Assembly: GCF_014648195.1 (NCBI RefSeq)
Contig: NZ_BMQQ01000002.1
Coordinates: 1 to 64,000, forward strand
Direction of reading: 5' to 3'
Source of the DNA: Streptomyces purpureus
Lineage (GTDB): Bacteria > Actinomycetota > Actinomycetes > Streptomycetales > Streptomycetaceae
DNA length: 64,000 bases
Shown: piece after piece, positions 18,751-26,130 of the stretch
Layout of the letters: each line of letters opens with the position of its first letter
Position numbering within the stretch: the first letter of the stretch is position 1
Program-made: the position numbers and the translations under genes
Notes under the pieces: generated by a model
What the model was told of the DNA's origin: nothing
The model's database searches: none
The model's input: only the letters and a program-made list of their open reading frames with translations

Positions 18751-20043
18751 ATGCACACCAGTTCCGTCCGTGGCTCGGTCCGCCCCCGCGTCACCACCGT
18801 CGGTCCGCTGCCCCAAGCCGCCGCCGAGCCTTCGCCGCTCCAGCTGTTCGACCACGCCTGCCGGCGTCTTCTTGGGCGGGGCACCTCCTTCACCGACTCC
18901 GTGGTGCACCAGATCCGTACCGAGGTGCCGTACTACGCCGACCCGGTACTCTCGCCGCCCGACCTCAAGCAGTCCGCGGACACCGGCATCCGCTTCGCGC
19001 TGGAGGCGGCCCTCGACCCGGGCCGCATCGTGGACATCGAGCGCTACACCCGTGAGCTCGGCATACGCCGTGCCGAGGAGGGCCGCCCCCTCGACGAGGT
19101 GATGCACGCCTTCCGGGTGGCCGGCTCGGAGGTCTGGAGCGGGATCATCAGCGTCGTGGAGCGGGACGGGCTCGGCGACCAGCGCCATCTCGTGCACGTG
19201 GCGGAGCTCGTGTGGAAGACGAACGACCGCGACGCCGTCCTGGTCGCCGACGCCTACCGGCAGGTCGCCAAGGGCGTGGCCAGCCGGCACAACGAGCGGG
19301 TGCGCCTGATCCTCGCCGCCGTCCTGGAGAGCCGTAACGACCCGGCGTTCATCCAGGACGCCGCGTCGATCCTCGATCTGCCGCCCGACGGACGCTTCGC
19401 GGTGGCGGAGCTGCGGGCCACGCCGCCCTTCGGCCGAGCACCCGACGCCGTTCCGGAGATCCGTGGCATGCGCGTCCTGCGCCACGTCGGCGCTCAGCGC
19501 GATGTGCTCGTCGTCCACCTCGGCGACCGCCCACTCGACGCGCTCGCCTCCGCCCTCGACGCCGGACCCGGCATGCGCATCGGCATCAGCCCCGTCGTCC
19601 ACGGCCTGAAGAACCTGCCCCGGGCGCGGGACATGGCCGGACTCGCCCTGCGCACCTGCCGCGCGGACGGGGAGGTCGCCCAGCTCGACGCCCGTCTGCC
19701 CGACGGTCTGCTGGTCTCACGGCCCGACCTGTCCGCCGAGCTGGCCCTGCGAGTGCTCCGGCCGCTGTACGACCTGGAGCCCGCAGACCGCGAAACGCTG
19801 ATCGACACGCTCGGAGTGTGGATCGAGAAGGGCGGCTCCGCGGTCCAGGCGGCCCGGCACATGCTGTGCCACCGCAACACGGTGCTGAACCGGCTGCGCC
19901 GCTTCGAGCAGATCACGGGTCTCGAACTGTCCCGCCCCCGCGACCTCGTACGGCTCACGCTCGCCTTCGACACGCTCCAACTGCTCGGGCCGGCTGCCGT
20001 CCTCGGCTGCGGGGACGCCTGGGACTCCGACCCGGAGAGCTGA
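18751..20043 (+). CDS. PucR/CdaR-type helix-turn-helix regulator
   Basis: A 430-residue regulator starting at ATG 18751 behind GGAGGG. The N-terminal 160 residues are a helical RsbT-co-antagonist-like sensory region; the middle (about 200-320) resembles the GGDEF-like domain of CdaR proteins; the C terminus carries the PucR helix-turn-helix with HMLCHRNTVLNRLRRFEQITG at about 368-388. Such proteins activate divergent transport or catabolic genes in response to a substrate. It is divergent from the liv operon and upstream of a symporter pair, so either is a plausible target. The effector is unknown. Confidence 0.82.
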   Translation: MHTSSVRGSVRPRVTTVGPLPQAAAEPSPLQLFDHACRRLLGRGTSFTDSVVHQIRTEVPYYADPVLSPPDLKQSADTGIRFALEAALDPGRIVDIERYTRELGIRRAEEGRPLDEVMHAFRVAGSEVWSGIISVVERDGLGDQRHLVHVAELVWKTNDRDAVLVADAYRQVAKGVASRHNERVRLILAAVLESRNDPAFIQDAASILDLPPDGRFAVAELRATPPFGRAPDAVPEIRGMRVLRHVGAQRDVLVVHLGDRPLDALASALDAGPGMRIGISPVVHGLKNLPRARDMAGLALRTCRADGEVAQLDARLPDGLLVSRPDLSAELALRVLRPLYDLEPADRETLIDTLGVWIEKGGSAVQAARHMLCHRNTVLNRLRRFEQITGLELSRPRDLVRLTLAFDTLQLLGPAAVLGCGDAWDSDPES

Positions 20044-20044
20044 A

Positions 20045-20185
20045 GCCGCACGGCGGTACGCCCGTCTGGCACGAGTAGTCCGCACGGGAGTGCGGCGCCT
20101 GGCACGCGTACGGCGCCACGGCGGTACGCCCCTCCCGGCACGCGTACGGCCGCACGGCGGTACGCCCCTCCCGGCACGCGTATCA
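20045..20185. repeat. Four tandem copies of a 34-36 bp repeat
   Basis: Units with core CGCACGGCGGTACGCCC and end GGCACGCGTACG begin near 20045, 20079, 20113 and 20149. The third and fourth are almost identical; the first two are decayed. They begin four bases after the stop of the PucR-type gene and fill most of the left half of the 367-base gap 20044-20410. The rest of the gap holds the leader of the symporter genes; no gene is seen. Confidence 0.75.
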
Positions 20186-20410
20186 CCATGCCGGATTCCT
20201 TGCCGCGGATGGCCGAATGGGCATCAGCACAGTCGCACCCCTACGGCGTTGGGAGCGGACAACGGGGCGCCCGAAGCGCATGGACTGACCGGTCGGTACG
20301 TGCTCTGGTGAGCCCTCATCAAGGGGCAATGCCGTCAGGGGCAATGCCCTCGCCATGCCATCGCCCGAGCGAGGCGATGCGCGCGCGTCCCTGCCCGCCA
20401 GGAGAGCTCC

Positions 20411-20692
20411 ATGGCCCATCAGCACGCCCATCCGCACACCCCCCCGTTCCGTCAAAGACCCCGGCCCCACCGGCCGGGCAGATCCTTCGCGCTCGTCAAC
20501 GGACTGACCTTCGCGGTCCATCTCGTGCTTGCCTGCGCCGCGGAGGACCTGCTGGCCACCCGTGTCACCGGACAGATCAACCTCGGCGTCGTCGCCCTTC
20601 TCGCGCAGGGCTCGCTCCTGTTGTGGACGGCGGCCCGTTACGACCGCGCCGTCCACGAGGGGGCCGCGTACGAGTCGGCGGAGGAGCACTGA
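20411..20692 (+). CDS. Small membrane protein, partner of a sodium:solute symporter (DUF485-like)
   Basis: A 93-residue protein starting at ATG 20411 behind AGGAGAG. After a His/Pro/Arg-rich cytoplasmic stretch (1-25) come two hydrophobic segments, about 27-43 and 56-72, the layout of DUF485 proteins that precede acetate-type symporters. Its stop overlaps the ATG of the symporter gene (ATG inside TGATG), a typical coupled pair. It may help assembly or activity of the transporter; the family match is by layout, size and context. Confidence 0.68.
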   Translation: MAHQHAHPHTPPFRQRPRPHRPGRSFALVNGLTFAVHLVLACAAEDLLATRVTGQINLGVVALLAQGSLLLWTAARYDRAVHEGAAYESAEEH

Positions 20693-22311
20693 TGCTTCCT
20701 CAGATCCTGCTCGCCGCAGGGGGTCCCGGCACCCTCGACCTGGACACGGACACCCGTTCCTGGGTTCTCGTCGGCTTCCTCACCTTCATCGTCCCGATCC
20801 TGCTCATCTGCGTGCTCAACGGACCCGAGCGGGACCGGGTCAACGACTTCTACACCGCGGGCCGCGGGCTGCGGCCCGTCCAGGGCGCCCTCGTCCTCAC
20901 CGGCGTCTACCTCTCCGCCGCGACCGTGCTCGGCACGACGGGAACCGTCGCGGTCTTCGGCTTCGACGGCCTGTTCATCGCCCTGTGCACCGTGCTGTCA
21001 CTCGGCGTCCTGCTCCTGCTGTCCGGCCCGCTGCGGGAACGCGGCAGCTACACCCTCGGCGATACGTTCGCTCTGCGGGCCCCGGGGCCCTCGGTCAGGA
21101 TCGCGGTCGCCGTCGTCACGCTGAGCGCGTGCGTCCCGTATCTGATCGTCCAGCTCTCCGGCGCGGGCAGAACCACCGCCATGCTGCTGGGCATGTCCGG
21201 TCCCGGCGCCGAGCAGACCGCCATCGTCATGATCGGCGCCCTCGTCGTCTGCGCCACGGCCTTCGGCGGGATGCGCGGCATGATCGCGATCCAGGTGATC
21301 AAGACGGTGATCCTGCTCGCCATGGCCGTGGCCGTGGCGGCGGTGCTGCTCCACCGCTTCCACTGGAGCCCCGACTCCCTCATCGAGGCCGCCGGGCGGG
21401 GCAGCGGCCGTCCCGAGGGCTATCTGCGTCCGGGCCTGCGGTTCGCTGCCGGCAGCCCGGTCCAGGGGACCCTCGACTTCATCGGTCTGATGATCACCGT
21501 CGTGCTGGGCGTCGCATGCATGCCCCATGTCGCCACCCAGCTCAACACCGCGCCCGACGCCGCCGCGGCACGCCGTACGGTCCGCCACACCATCGCCATC
21601 GTCGGTGCCATCTGCCTGCTCACCACCGTGCTGGGTTTCGGGGCCGCGGCGCTGATCGGCGCCCCGAAGATCCTCGCCGCCGACCCCGGGGCCACCAGCA
21701 GCCTGCTGATGCTCACCGCCGACCTGGCGGGCGGCTCGTCGGCGCAGACGGGCGAGGCATGGCTCGTCGTGCTGGTCTCCTGCGCGGTGTTCATCACCAC
21801 GCTGGCGGTCGTCGCGAGCGTGACGCTGGCGGCCGCAGGCTCGGTCGCCCACGACCTCGTCACCAACGTCGTCCGCCGCGGGCGCACGACCGAGGGCCGG
21901 GAAGTGGCCGCGGCCCGTATCGCGTCCGCCTTGGTCGGAGTGCTGAGCATCTGCCTCGCGGTGTGGGTGCAGGGCTGGAACATGGGCTTCCTGTCCACGA
22001 TCTCCCTGGCGGTGGCGAGCTCCTGCCTGCTGCCGGCGCTGGTGTACTCGCTGTTCTGGCGCGGCTTCACGCACAGGGGGCTGCTGTGGACGCTGTACGG
22101 AGGGCTCGGCTGCGCGCTCGGACTCCAGGTCGTGAGCCCCGTCTTCTCCGGCAGCCCGATGGCACTGTTCCCCGAGTGGGACATCGCCTGGTTCCCGCTG
22201 CAGACGGTTGCCCTGGTGTCGTTGCCCGTCGCGTTCCTGCTCGGCTGGCTGGGGAGCGTCACGGGACAGCGCCGTGCGGCCGCGTTGCCGGAGAAGCCCG
22301 TCAGGGCGTGA
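20692..22311 (+). CDS. Cation/acetate symporter family (solute:sodium symporter)
   Basis: A 539-residue SSS-family transporter with about 13 membrane helices. Landmarks are NDFYTAGRGLRPVQGAL near the first cytoplasmic loop, GTTGTVAVFGFDGL and the central FGGMRGMIAIQVIK. The structure matches ActP-like carriers for acetate or other short monocarboxylates driven by Na+. It is translated with the small DUF485-like protein and followed by a strong terminator. The neighbouring PucR-type gene upstream may control it. The substrate is not determined. Confidence 0.88.
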   Translation: MLPQILLAAGGPGTLDLDTDTRSWVLVGFLTFIVPILLICVLNGPERDRVNDFYTAGRGLRPVQGALVLTGVYLSAATVLGTTGTVAVFGFDGLFIALCTVLSLGVLLLLSGPLRERGSYTLGDTFALRAPGPSVRIAVAVVTLSACVPYLIVQLSGAGRTTAMLLGMSGPGAEQTAIVMIGALVVCATAFGGMRGMIAIQVIKTVILLAMAVAVAAVLLHRFHWSPDSLIEAAGRGSGRPEGYLRPGLRFAAGSPVQGTLDFIGLMITVVLGVACMPHVATQLNTAPDAAAARRTVRHTIAIVGAICLLTTVLGFGAAALIGAPKILAADPGATSSLLMLTADLAGGSSAQTGEAWLVVLVSCAVFITTLAVVASVTLAAAGSVAHDLVTNVVRRGRTTEGREVAAARIASALVGVLSICLAVWVQGWNMGFLSTISLAVASSCLLPALVYSLFWRGFTHRGLLWTLYGGLGCALGLQVVSPVFSGSPMALFPEWDIAWFPLQTVALVSLPVAFLLGWLGSVTGQRRAAALPEKPVRA

Positions 22312-22320
22312 CGCACGAAT

Positions 22321-22364
22321 GCGGCGGCCGGTGGAGCGCCCTCACACGCTCCACCGGCCGCCGC
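22321..22364 (+). terminator. Long perfect hairpin terminator of the symporter unit
   Basis: GCGGCGGCCGGTGGAGCG and CGCTCCACCGGCCGCCGC form an 18-bp perfect stem with an eight-base loop, ten bases after the symporter stop. Confidence 0.92.
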
Positions 22365-22376
22365 CCCGTGCCGCGT

Positions 22377-22627
22377 TCAGCCTGCGGCGACGTCGTCGAT
22401 ACGTGGGTGCAGGCGCCGCATTCCGCGCAGCCACCGGTCGGTGTCGTTCGCGCGGAAGGCGTAGTGGTCCGGTACCTCACCGTGGGGAAGGATCAGGAAC
22501 CGCCCGTCCTCCAGTCCTTTCATCACCTCGTCGGCCACGACCTTGGGGTCGAGCACCGAGCCGCCGAGCAACCCCGATTGCCCGCCCCGGCTCCGGTGAC
22601 CACGACACCCGCGCCCTTGAGCTCCAT
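22377..22627 (-). pseudogene. Short-chain dehydrogenase with large internal deletion
   Basis: MELKGAGVVVTGAGAG at the start is the first strand and nucleotide motif of an SDR. It is followed at about 22575 by a frame change and the end of an SDR: LLGGSVLDPKVVADEV, then GLEDGRFLILPHGEV and DRWLRGMRRLH. Roughly 190 residues, including the YxxxK catalytic centre, are missing. The remains lie between the symporter terminator and other broken genes. Confidence 0.7.
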
Positions 22628-22641
22628 GGGTGCCATCCGTC

Positions 22642-22812
22642 TCACTCGCCTGCGACGGCGAGCGCGAGCTTGCCGTGGTTCTCGCCGCGGAAGAGCTTGA
22701 GCAGCGTGTCGGGGAAGGCGGTCACCCCCGCCGCCCACCACCGGCTCCACGGACGTGCCCCTGCCCTCCGCCCGCCACTCGGCGAACTGACTGACGCCCT
22801 CGGCGTAACGGT
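22642..22812 (-). pseudogene. C-terminal remnant of an NADP-dependent oxidoreductase
   Basis: The stop at 22642 ends the motif TAFPDTLLKLFRGENHGKLA, the typical tail of medium-chain (quinone-oxidoreductase-like) enzymes. Upstream, RYAEGVSQFAEWRAEG is in another frame; the switch falls in a G run near 22728. The N-terminal domains are missing. It ends 15 bases before the SDR fragment, so both may once have been one operon. Confidence 0.6.
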
Positions 22813-22818
22813 CGGCGC

Positions 22819-22944
22819 CTCTTCATCTCCCTCGCCCTCGACCTGGTGATCGTCCACTACGCCTCCCAGATCGTCTCCCCGGCCGTGCCTCAGGTCCCCC
22901 TGGTCCAGGCGTTCTTGAGGATCGGCACGCACCTCCGCGGCTAG
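22819..22944 (+). pseudogene. C-terminal fragment of an unidentified protein
   Basis: A plus-strand frame ending at 22944 reads LALDLVIVHYASQIVS then VPLVQAFLRIGTHLRG, natural-looking hydrophobic protein sequence with no start. It meets the oxidoreductase fragment, on the opposite strand, at about 22812, marking a deletion or inversion join. The family is not recognised. Confidence 0.4.
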
Positions 22945-22974
22945 ACGGGCACGCCTCCGCACACGCGGAGCAGA

Positions 22975-23562
22975 TCAAGCTCTGGGAGCCACAGCGGCGA
23001 TCGCCGCCGCGATGGTTCGGTGCAACTGCTGGGCGTCCGCTCCGGCACGGGAGCGCAGGTTCACACCGTGCGCCAGGAGGGCCAGGACATCGGCCGCGGC
23101 GGCCGGGTCGGCCTCATCGGCCAGTTGTCCCTGCCGCTGAGCCGACAGGAGCGCGGTGTGGAGGGCGGTGCGCAGGCCCTGGTGCTGCCGGTCGAGGATG
23201 GCGCGGACGGCAGGGTCGCCGTTCTCGGTGCCCGCGTGGGCGTTGGAGATCATGCAGCCCCATTGGGCGAACTCGCCGGTACAGCGGGTCTCGATCAGCC
23301 CGGTGAAGAACTCGGTGATGGCCGGCAGTCCGCGGTCGTCCTCCTCGAGCCGGCCGAACCGTGACCGGTCCTGGACGTACCGTTCGAGAGCGGCGCGGTA
23401 CAACTCCTGCTTGCCGCCGAAGGTCGCGTACAGGCTGGAACGGTTGAGCCCGGTGGCGTTGACGATGTCCTGGATGCCGGTGGTGGCCACGCCTTGCCGC
23501 CAGAACAGCCGCACCACCGTGTCCAGGACCGTGTCCGGATCAAAATGCTTGACGTCTGCCAT
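22975..23562 (-). CDS. TetR-family repressor
   Basis: A 195-residue regulator starting at ATG 23562 behind GGGAGGTGGAGC; the frame continues 16 codons upstream but through one of the operators. The helix-turn-helix covers about residues 22-50, TGIQDIVNATGLNRSSLYATF, a typical TetR recognition unit for the YcdC/AcrR-like TetR_C subgroup. The C-terminal part (GCMISNAHAG region) forms the ligand pocket. It is divergent from a peroxiredoxin gene and two near-identical operators lie between them, so it likely represses both itself and the peroxiredoxin until an oxidant or electrophile binds; Cys residues near 95 and 103 could sense it. Confidence 0.88.
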   Translation of the reverse strand: MADVKHFDPDTVLDTVVRLFWRQGVATTGIQDIVNATGLNRSSLYATFGGKQELYRAALERYVQDRSRFGRLEEDDRGLPAITEFFTGLIETRCTGEFAQWGCMISNAHAGTENGDPAVRAILDRQHQGLRTALHTALLSAQRQGQLADEADPAAAADVLALLAHGVNLRSRAGADAQQLHRTIAAAIAAVAPRA

Positions 23563-23574
23563 GCTCCACCTCCC

Positions 23575-23598
23575 ATCTTGAACCGAGGATTCCAAGAT
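23575..23598. promoter_or_regulatory. TetR-type operator, copy 1
   Basis: ATCTTG at 23575-23580 and CAAGAT at 23593-23598 face each other around AACCGAGGATTC, a 24-base near-palindrome. It lies 13 bases upstream of the repressor start, where binding would block its own expression. A matching copy lies 65 bases away. Confidence 0.75.
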
Positions 23599-23639
23599 AC
23601 TCGCCCCCACCCGTTGACGTGGAGTGCACTCACACCACT

Positions 23640-23663
23640 ATCTTGAAACGAACGTTCCAAGAT
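23640..23663. promoter_or_regulatory. TetR-type operator, copy 2
   Basis: ATCTTG at 23640-23645 and CAAGAT at 23658-23663 enclose AAACGAACGTTC. It agrees with copy 1 in 20 of 24 positions and lies 18 bases before the peroxiredoxin start, a position expected for repression of that gene. Confidence 0.75.
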
Positions 23664-23681
23664 GACTCCGGGAGAAGACCT

Positions 23682-24329
23682 ATGAGCGTGAACGCCGAAC
23701 TGCGTGCCTTCTTCGACAGCCGCCGGCAGCAGATCCCCGCCGACGTCCGCGCCGTGATGCAGCGGGCAGCCCTGGAACTGGCCGACTCCGGCCAGGCGGA
23801 TCAGGCCCTGAGCGTCGGCGCCAAGGCGCCGGCCTTCACCCTGCCCTCGGCCACCGGCCGGACCGTCGACCTGGCCGAACTGCTCGCCGACGGCCCGGTG
23901 GTGCTGACCTTCTACCGCGGCGCCTGGTGCCCCTACTGCAACATCGCCCTGCGCTCCCTGCAGCAGCACCACGACGCCATCACCGCCCGCGGCGCCCGGC
24001 TGGTCGCCGTCTCGCCTCAGATCCCCGACGAGTCCCTGTCGTACGCCGAGAAGAACGAGCTGGCCTTCGACGTGCTCAGCGACCTCGGCTCCGACACCGC
24101 CAAGCACTTCGGTCTCGCCTTCGACCTGCCGGACGACCTCGCGGCCGTCTACGCCGGCTTCGGCATCGACCTGGACCGCTCGAACGCCGGCCACCCACGC
24201 ACCATGCCCCTGCCGGCGACCTACGTCATCGACCGCGACGGCACGATCCGCTGGGCCTTCGTGGACACGGACTACACCACCCGAGCCGAACCGGCAGACA
24301 TCCTGGCCGCACTCGACCAGCTGATCTGA
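23682..24329 (+). CDS. Peroxiredoxin-like protein (AhpC/TSA, thioredoxin fold)
   Basis: A 215-residue protein starting at ATG 23682 behind GGGAGAAG. A helical leader of about 45 residues precedes the redoxin fold, which has FYRGAWCPYC at 77-86: Cys83 is the likely peroxidatic residue and Cys86 a nearby resolving partner, the CxxC arrangement of the DUF953-like/PRX-like2 group. PLPATYVIDRDGTIRWAF is the usual C-terminal strand pair with cis-Pro. It would reduce peroxides in the cytoplasm. Control by the divergent TetR repressor is strongly suggested by the shared operators. Confidence 0.85.
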   Translation: MSVNAELRAFFDSRRQQIPADVRAVMQRAALELADSGQADQALSVGAKAPAFTLPSATGRTVDLAELLADGPVVLTFYRGAWCPYCNIALRSLQQHHDAITARGARLVAVSPQIPDESLSYAEKNELAFDVLSDLGSDTAKHFGLAFDLPDDLAAVYAGFGIDLDRSNAGHPRTMPLPATYVIDRDGTIRWAFVDTDYTTRAEPADILAALDQLI

Positions 24330-24372
24330 GGGAGGGCGGACAAGGGCCGGTGCAGTGGGCATCCACAGCCCC

Positions 24373-24405
24373 GGCCCGATGACGAACGGCTTACGCCATC
24401 GGGCC
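24373..24405. terminator. Hairpin between convergent peroxiredoxin and haloperoxidase-like genes
   Basis: GGCCCGATG at 24373-24381 pairs perfectly with CATCGGGCC at 24397-24405 around a 15-base loop. It lies between convergent stops at 24329 and 24425. Confidence 0.65.
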
Positions 24406-24424
24406 AGGACAGACGCCCGCCCGC

Positions 24425-25837
24425 TCAGAGCGTGCGCAGCCTGGTGGTGAAGACATGGTTGGCGATCTTGTCGCCGAGGGTGAGGCCGTCCTCGGCGTCC
24501 CACGGGAAGTGGACGCCAAGCCAGATCCTGCTGTAGGCGTTCTCGCGGGCCGCGGCGCTGAAGCTCGTGAAGTGGCGGGACTTCACCGGGGAGCGCGGTT
24601 CGTCGGTGGTCATGTCGAAGGCGATGCGGTCCGAGCCGAAGTACCGCTTCATGATGCCCGCCCAGGCCGCGCCGAACGTGGCATGGCCCGATGCCCACGC
24701 CGGGAAGCATGGCGACACGTTGACGCCGGCCGGGTTCTTCAGGAGCGGCTTCCACTCCGGGTCGAGCCCGCCTTCCCGGATGGCGGAGACGGGTCGCCAC
24801 AGGTCGATGGGCGTCAGGAATTTCACGTCGCGGACGGCGATGCCGGCATCGGCCATCGCGATCGAGACAAGGGCGAACAGCTTCGCGTTCTCGTACGTGT
24901 TCAGCCCGCGCGTGGTGGCGATCTCGCGGGTGGCCTGAAGGAGCTGGCCGGGCGGCTTGTACGTGCCGTCGTTGTCGTTGGCCCAGAACCAGGCGGCGGC
25001 CTCCTGGTCGGGAGTGCGGTTGATCACCGGGGTTTTCGCGGTCGGCTTGTCGGCGCCGGCCGACCGGGCGGCCTCCACCTGAGCCTTGTACGCGTCGCCG
25101 GCCAACAGCTGCTCGTAGGTCCCGTACAGGCCGGGCGTGGGCGGCCGGAACTGCGATCCGGAGGTGAGGGCGAAGGGCTTGACCTGTCCCCAGTACGGCG
25201 TGACGGCCTGGCTCGCCTGGGCGCAGTTGGGGTCCCGCATGTCCGGGTAGCTGGTCGGCCGCCAGGCCCCGGTCGCGGAATCGCCTACGTAGACGCGGTC
25301 GTCGTCCGACCCGTCGCCGTTCCGGGCATCCATCATCTGGGTCACCATCTTGCCGACGACGGTGGTGTCGAGGAGGTCGAACCCGGTCGGCTCGGTGCCG
25401 AACCGCTCCCGGAAGCGGGCGTCGAGGTATGCCGTCTGGTTCTTGCCGTACAGCTTGAGCAGGATGTTGTAGGCCGTGCGCCCGACGACCCGCTCCTCCT
25501 CGTCCGGGCCTTCGAACCAGCCGGCGTACTTCTCGGCGTGGATGTACGGCTCGGAGGTGATCTTGCCCTTCCACCTGAGCTGGTAGGAGCTCTCGGCGTC
25601 GTAGATCGCGGCGTTCATCATGGCCGCGGCGCGTGCCATCGGACCGGGGCCGCCGCCCTCGCGCCGGACCACGTTCAGCAGGACGTCGTTCCAGTAGTGG
25701 ACGGGGTCCTTGATCGTCTGCGGCGGCAGGGCCGCCTGCGCGGGCTGCGGGGAGACGGTCAGAAGCGTCCCGGTCGTGGCGAGGACGGCGGCGACCGCCA
25801 GGGCTCTGAGCCGGTTGCGCGAAGTGGGTGCCCTCAC
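24425..25837 (-). CDS. Secreted vanadium-haloperoxidase/PAP2-family protein
   Basis: A 470-residue exported protein. GTG 25837 follows AAGGAG by four bases; residues 1-36 are a signal peptide with Arg-rich front, hydrophobic core and a VSPQPAQA cleavage region. The C-terminal half has the vanadate/phosphate site: PAWASGHATFG with Ser383-Gly384-His385, and SRIWLGVHFPWDAEDG with Arg437 and His443, six apart as in vanadium chloroperoxidase. It may oxidise halides or hydrolyse phosphate esters; the family does not allow the choice. It is monocistronic. The region 25838-26130 upstream holds its leader and the terminator of the collagenase gene, and no gene. Confidence 0.82.
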   Translation of the reverse strand: MRAPTSRNRLRALAVAAVLATTGTLLTVSPQPAQAALPPQTIKDPVHYWNDVLLNVVRREGGGPGPMARAAAMMNAAIYDAESSYQLRWKGKITSEPYIHAEKYAGWFEGPDEEERVVGRTAYNILLKLYGKNQTAYLDARFRERFGTEPTGFDLLDTTVVGKMVTQMMDARNGDGSDDDRVYVGDSATGAWRPTSYPDMRDPNCAQASQAVTPYWGQVKPFALTSGSQFRPPTPGLYGTYEQLLAGDAYKAQVEAARSAGADKPTAKTPVINRTPDQEAAAWFWANDNDGTYKPPGQLLQATREIATTRGLNTYENAKLFALVSIAMADAGIAVRDVKFLTPIDLWRPVSAIREGGLDPEWKPLLKNPAGVNVSPCFPAWASGHATFGAAWAGIMKRYFGSDRIAFDMTTDEPRSPVKSRHFTSFSAAARENAYSRIWLGVHFPWDAEDGLTLGDKIANHVFTTRLRTL

Positions 25838-26052
25838 GATGCTCCTTGTGATCACTCGGCTGATCACCACACGTCTGGTGGCGGCGAGATCATGGCGCGA
25901 GCCACGGGCGGACTTGGTCCATACCGGCGCGGAATGGCCGACCCCGCGCACGTAGATGGCCGAAAGGCCAGTGCCTCACCGGGATGAAGGACGCCTCGCG
26001 GACGGGGCGGGCAGTCGGCGAACGCGGCAGCCGGCGACCGGCGCACCGGAGG

Positions 26053-26091
26053 CCTGGTGTCCCGCGCACGGAGGACGCGCGGGACACCAGG
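26053..26091 (-). terminator. Hairpin terminator of the collagenase gene
   Basis: CCTGGTGTCCCGCGC at 26053-26067 pairs perfectly with GCGCGGGACACCAGG at 26077-26091 around a nine-base loop. It lies 39 bases past the collagenase stop. Confidence 0.88.
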
Positions 26092-26130
26092 CTCTCCTGG
26101 CTCAGGTCTTGCCGTCGACCGGGACTCCGG

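Noticed and set aside
20045..20185. Coding repeats in small plus- and minus-strand frames
   Set aside because: The frames lack ribosome sites and two of four units are decayed at lengths not divisible by three.
23619..23681. Upstream start of the peroxiredoxin (ATG 23619-type extension)
   Set aside because: The extension would cross the second operator; the start at 23682 has a ribosome site and family-like beginning.
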